From Pseudeuparius sepicola (taxonomy: Eukaryota > Arthropoda > Insecta > Coleoptera > Anthribidae): a DNA stretch of 64,000 nt. The translations under genes were made by a program, and so were the position numbers. Below are positions 61,370 through 64,000 of the stretch, piece by piece. The stretch covers positions 8,967,153 through 9,031,152 of the forward strand of contig OY987305.1 of NCBI GenBank assembly GCA_963920635.1, written 5' to 3'. The stretch's first letter is position 1. Every line of letters starts with the position of its first letter. Below the pieces are notes generated by a model. It was not told the origin of the DNA. It saw only the letters and a list, made by a program, of their open reading frames with translations, and made no database searches.

Positions 61370-64000
61370 TTAGTACGAAGGCGTAGAAGGGCCACTCAAC
61401 CAAAAAAAATGTTTTTACTTGATGTGATTTTTACAAATAACCGGAAATTATTATCTGACTCAGGTGTCATTGATCCTGGCCTTTCAGATCATTTGGGTGT
61501 GTTTTGCGAGGTTAATTTGTCAGTTAGTATAAAATCCCAACCCTTACTGCTCAGATACAGAAGCTTTAAAAACTTCTCACAAAATGAATTTAATGAAGAC
61601 CTTTTAAAAATGCCATTTAATGATATATTGTATGAAAATAATATTGATAAAAAAAATTTAATACTTAACGAACTGATTATGACTATCTTCGACAGGCATG
61701 CGCCCTACGTAGAATCTAAAATAACAAAACCATTCGCCCCATGGCTCACACCCGTCATAAAAGATATGATGAAATTACCTACTTAAAACTTATAAAAGAA
61801 GTAGAACAGGAGCTGACCTTGCTCGCTACAAAAACATGCGTGATTTATTAACCACTTCTCTGCGACAGGAAAAAAGGGCATATACTTAACTCAAAGTCAA
61901 AATTACATAACAGTAGAGAACTGTGGAAGTCTCTGATAATATTAGATCAAGTAACGGTGTACCCTTGCCTGACAATCCTAAAATTCCTGCTGATGTTAAT
62001 AAATATTTTTCGTCTGTGTACAGTTCTCCAAATTGTTGCCCTGAAACATCAAAGTTCTATAATAATAATAAGTTTGATCAAGATCTCTCTTTCTCATTTA
62101 ATCTCGCAACTATTGATAATGTTACATCCATTGTGCTTAATTTTAAAATCGAATGTCCTAGGAATTGATAATATTAATGCCAAAATGTTACAAATGTGCC
62201 TACACGTAATCGCACCCCTCCTTACGCACATTGTAAATTGCTGTTTAGAAGCTGGCTATTTTCCGACCATTTGGAAGTACACCATAGTCAAACCTATTCC
62301 TAAAAAAATAAACCTACGTCATTTAGTGATCTGAGACCTATCATCAGTCTGCTTCATACAATTTCAAAGATTCTGGAAAAATTGTTAGCAGGCAAGTTTC
62401 AACTTTTATAATTGACAATAAAATTGTCACTGACATCCAATCTGGATTTCGTAAGAGTTTTAGCACAACCACACTTTTGCTAAATATTACTTGACTCCGG
62501 TCTTTCCACTGGTCTGGTCTCATTGGATTACTCAAATTCGTTCGATACACTTGATCACTTGCTTCTGATCTCTAAATTAAATTACTACGGTTTTGATGAA
62601 TTGTCATGCTCTTTTTTCAGGAACTATCTTAGCTTTCGATATCAAAAAGTTCTTATTGAAAATGCTTCATCCGATTTTTCTGCAGTAACGTCTGGTGTCG
62701 ATTCTGGGACCACTCCTTTACTTGATCTATGTTTCCGATATCTATAAAGTGGTTAAAAATTGCGCTATCCAATCTTTCGCTGACGACACACAGTTGTACT
62801 ACTGTATAATTCGGCTTCTGAGCTTATTAATGGGGACTTGCAAGCTCTAGTCGAATACTCGGCTAATCTCAATCTTAAATTTAACTTAGACAAATGCAAT
62901 ATAATATTTTTCTGCCCGAGTCAATATGACACTAACATTTGTGAATTAAATATAAATATTGCAATAAACAATGAACCTCTTAGAATTGTCAAATCAGTAA
63001 AAAATCTTCGAATAATTTTTGACTGTAGATTGAGATTTGAGGAACATGTATCGCTTCTTGTGAAAAAGTAATATCTTGTCCTGAAACAGTTGTACAGAAA
63101 CCGTTACATTCTAAATTTCAATCTGCGTAAAGTTTTGGCAGGGTTTTTAGTTCTCTCTATACTAAATTATGGGCTAATCCTATTCTATCCATGTTTAGAT
63201 CAAGCAACGAAATATCGGTTACAAAAAATTCAAAATTAGTGCTGCCGCTTTGTACCTATATGGTTTACGTAAATACGACCGAGTCTCTGCTAAAATGAAA
63301 CTGCTTTGTTGGCTCAAAATAGAGAATCTCTTTAAACACCATCTTTCATCTACAGCTTGTCAAATCTAGCTGCAAGCCTGGGCAGGAAATGGTTTAAATT
63401 TCCAGGGACAAAAGAATCTCACAAGCGATTTTTTTTTACCTTGACTGCACTCGAGTTGCGCGAGGTGTGAATTCTATTGTTGCCTTTATCATCCGAATGC
63501 GACCTTTCTTTATTTCTGCTGCGCGAAGTAACTTTTCCCAAGCTTTATGCTACACTTGACAAGCTGTACAGTATTTCGCATTCTTCAAACGGGGACTCCA
63601 TCTTATCTTAAGGTAAGCTTTCCTTTAGAAGTGACGCGCACAACATTAATATTAGATTTCCTAATACCTTGGCATTGCCAAAATATCGTCTGTCCATGTT
63701 TCGGCGGTCATTTACTTATAATTCTGTCAACATTCATAATGGTATACCTACCTGGGGAAATAAAATCACATTCTTTACAATACTTAAAAAGAAAATATAA
63801 GCACCTATTGTTGTCTAGTCAGTTTTGATCAGTGCGTGAATTTTATTCCTTTTCGTCTCATTATTTTTTAATTAAATTTTGTTTTGCCCCTTTTTGAGTC
63901 AGAATTATTTAATTCCGAGTTAGTAGTATTTAATTCTGAGATACTAAGTCAGAATTATTTAATTCCGAATTAGTATGTCAGAATTATTTAATTCCGACTT
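61370..64000 (+). mobile_element. degenerate, 5'-truncated LINE (Jockey/CR1/L2-like), running off the window
   Basis: The reading starts inside the endonuclease domain: LLDVIFTNN, then GVIDPGLSDHLGVF (61412 onward) is the usual C-terminal endonuclease signature. Reverse-transcriptase segments follow in shifting frames: GIDNINAKML, YFPTIWK, LRPI, a QSGFRKSFSTTTLLLNI-like stretch, LDYSNSFDTLDHLLL (near 62525), and the catalytic FADD at 62776-62787. At least five frameshifts or stops show it is dead. It ends with short tandem repeats (from 63898), a feature of some LINE 3' ends. Its 5' boundary lies in the region that should encode Hand helix 2. Confidence 0.85.
63896..64000. repeat. tandem repeat at the LINE 3' end
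   Basis: The unit AGTCAGAATTATTTAATTCC, followed by a GA(A/G)TTAGTA-type spacer, is repeated about four times with variants up to the window edge. This is probably the 3' tail of the LINE; the array continues beyond the window. Confidence 0.75.

Overview
This is AT-rich nuclear DNA from an insect. The introns have canonical GT/AG ends, the five recognisable genes are insect orthologues, and the spacers are packed with cut-and-paste transposon relics. A beetle is plausible from the repeat style (many TA-flanked fold-back elements ending in CAGGGTG/CACCCTG) and from the pyrokinin gene, but I cannot prove the order.

Layout. 1-8,199: gene-free, with a THAP-domain relic, a hAT MITE with its 8-bp duplication, two long fold-back elements (one carrying a DUF4817-like ORF) and a small MITE. 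8,200-11,273 (+): an NT5DC-type HAD 5'-nucleotidase-domain gene in nine exons. 13,187-20,736 (-): vilse/ARHGAP39-type Rho GTPase-activating protein (WW-WW, MyTH4, RhoGAP), with a 3.4-kb last intron full of repeats. 20,943-22,740: a TIR transposon with a 9-bp duplication carrying a broken THAP gene, just upstream of vilse. 24,210-29,419 (+): a complete IMP dehydrogenase gene in nine exons. 30,460-36,067: nested transposons. 36,304-39,758 (-): a complete four-exon pyrokinin/PBAN neuropeptide precursor. 40,498-53,000: mostly transposable elements (hAT relic, LINE 3' end, fold-backs, a 122-bp minisatellite, a perfect 155-bp inverted repeat). 53,049-beyond 61,354 (+): the bHLH heart/mesoderm factor Hand, with a 7.7-kb first intron. 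From about 61,370 to the window end a degenerate LINE follows directly, in frame, on the start of the helix-2 exon.

The genes do not form a pathway: they are a nucleotidase-like mitochondrial candidate, a Slit/Robo-type GAP, the guanine nucleotide biosynthesis enzyme, a peptide hormone precursor and a cardiogenic transcription factor. All exon joins were checked by hand for phase and protein similarity remembered at family level; no database search was possible. The most unusual observations are a 39-bp perfect hairpin that has inserted at two sites, each with a 7-bp target duplication; the LINE sequence fused in frame to the Hand helix-2 exon; a perfect 155-bp inverted repeat with a 25-nt loop; and a THAP-bearing TIR element with a 9-bp duplication.
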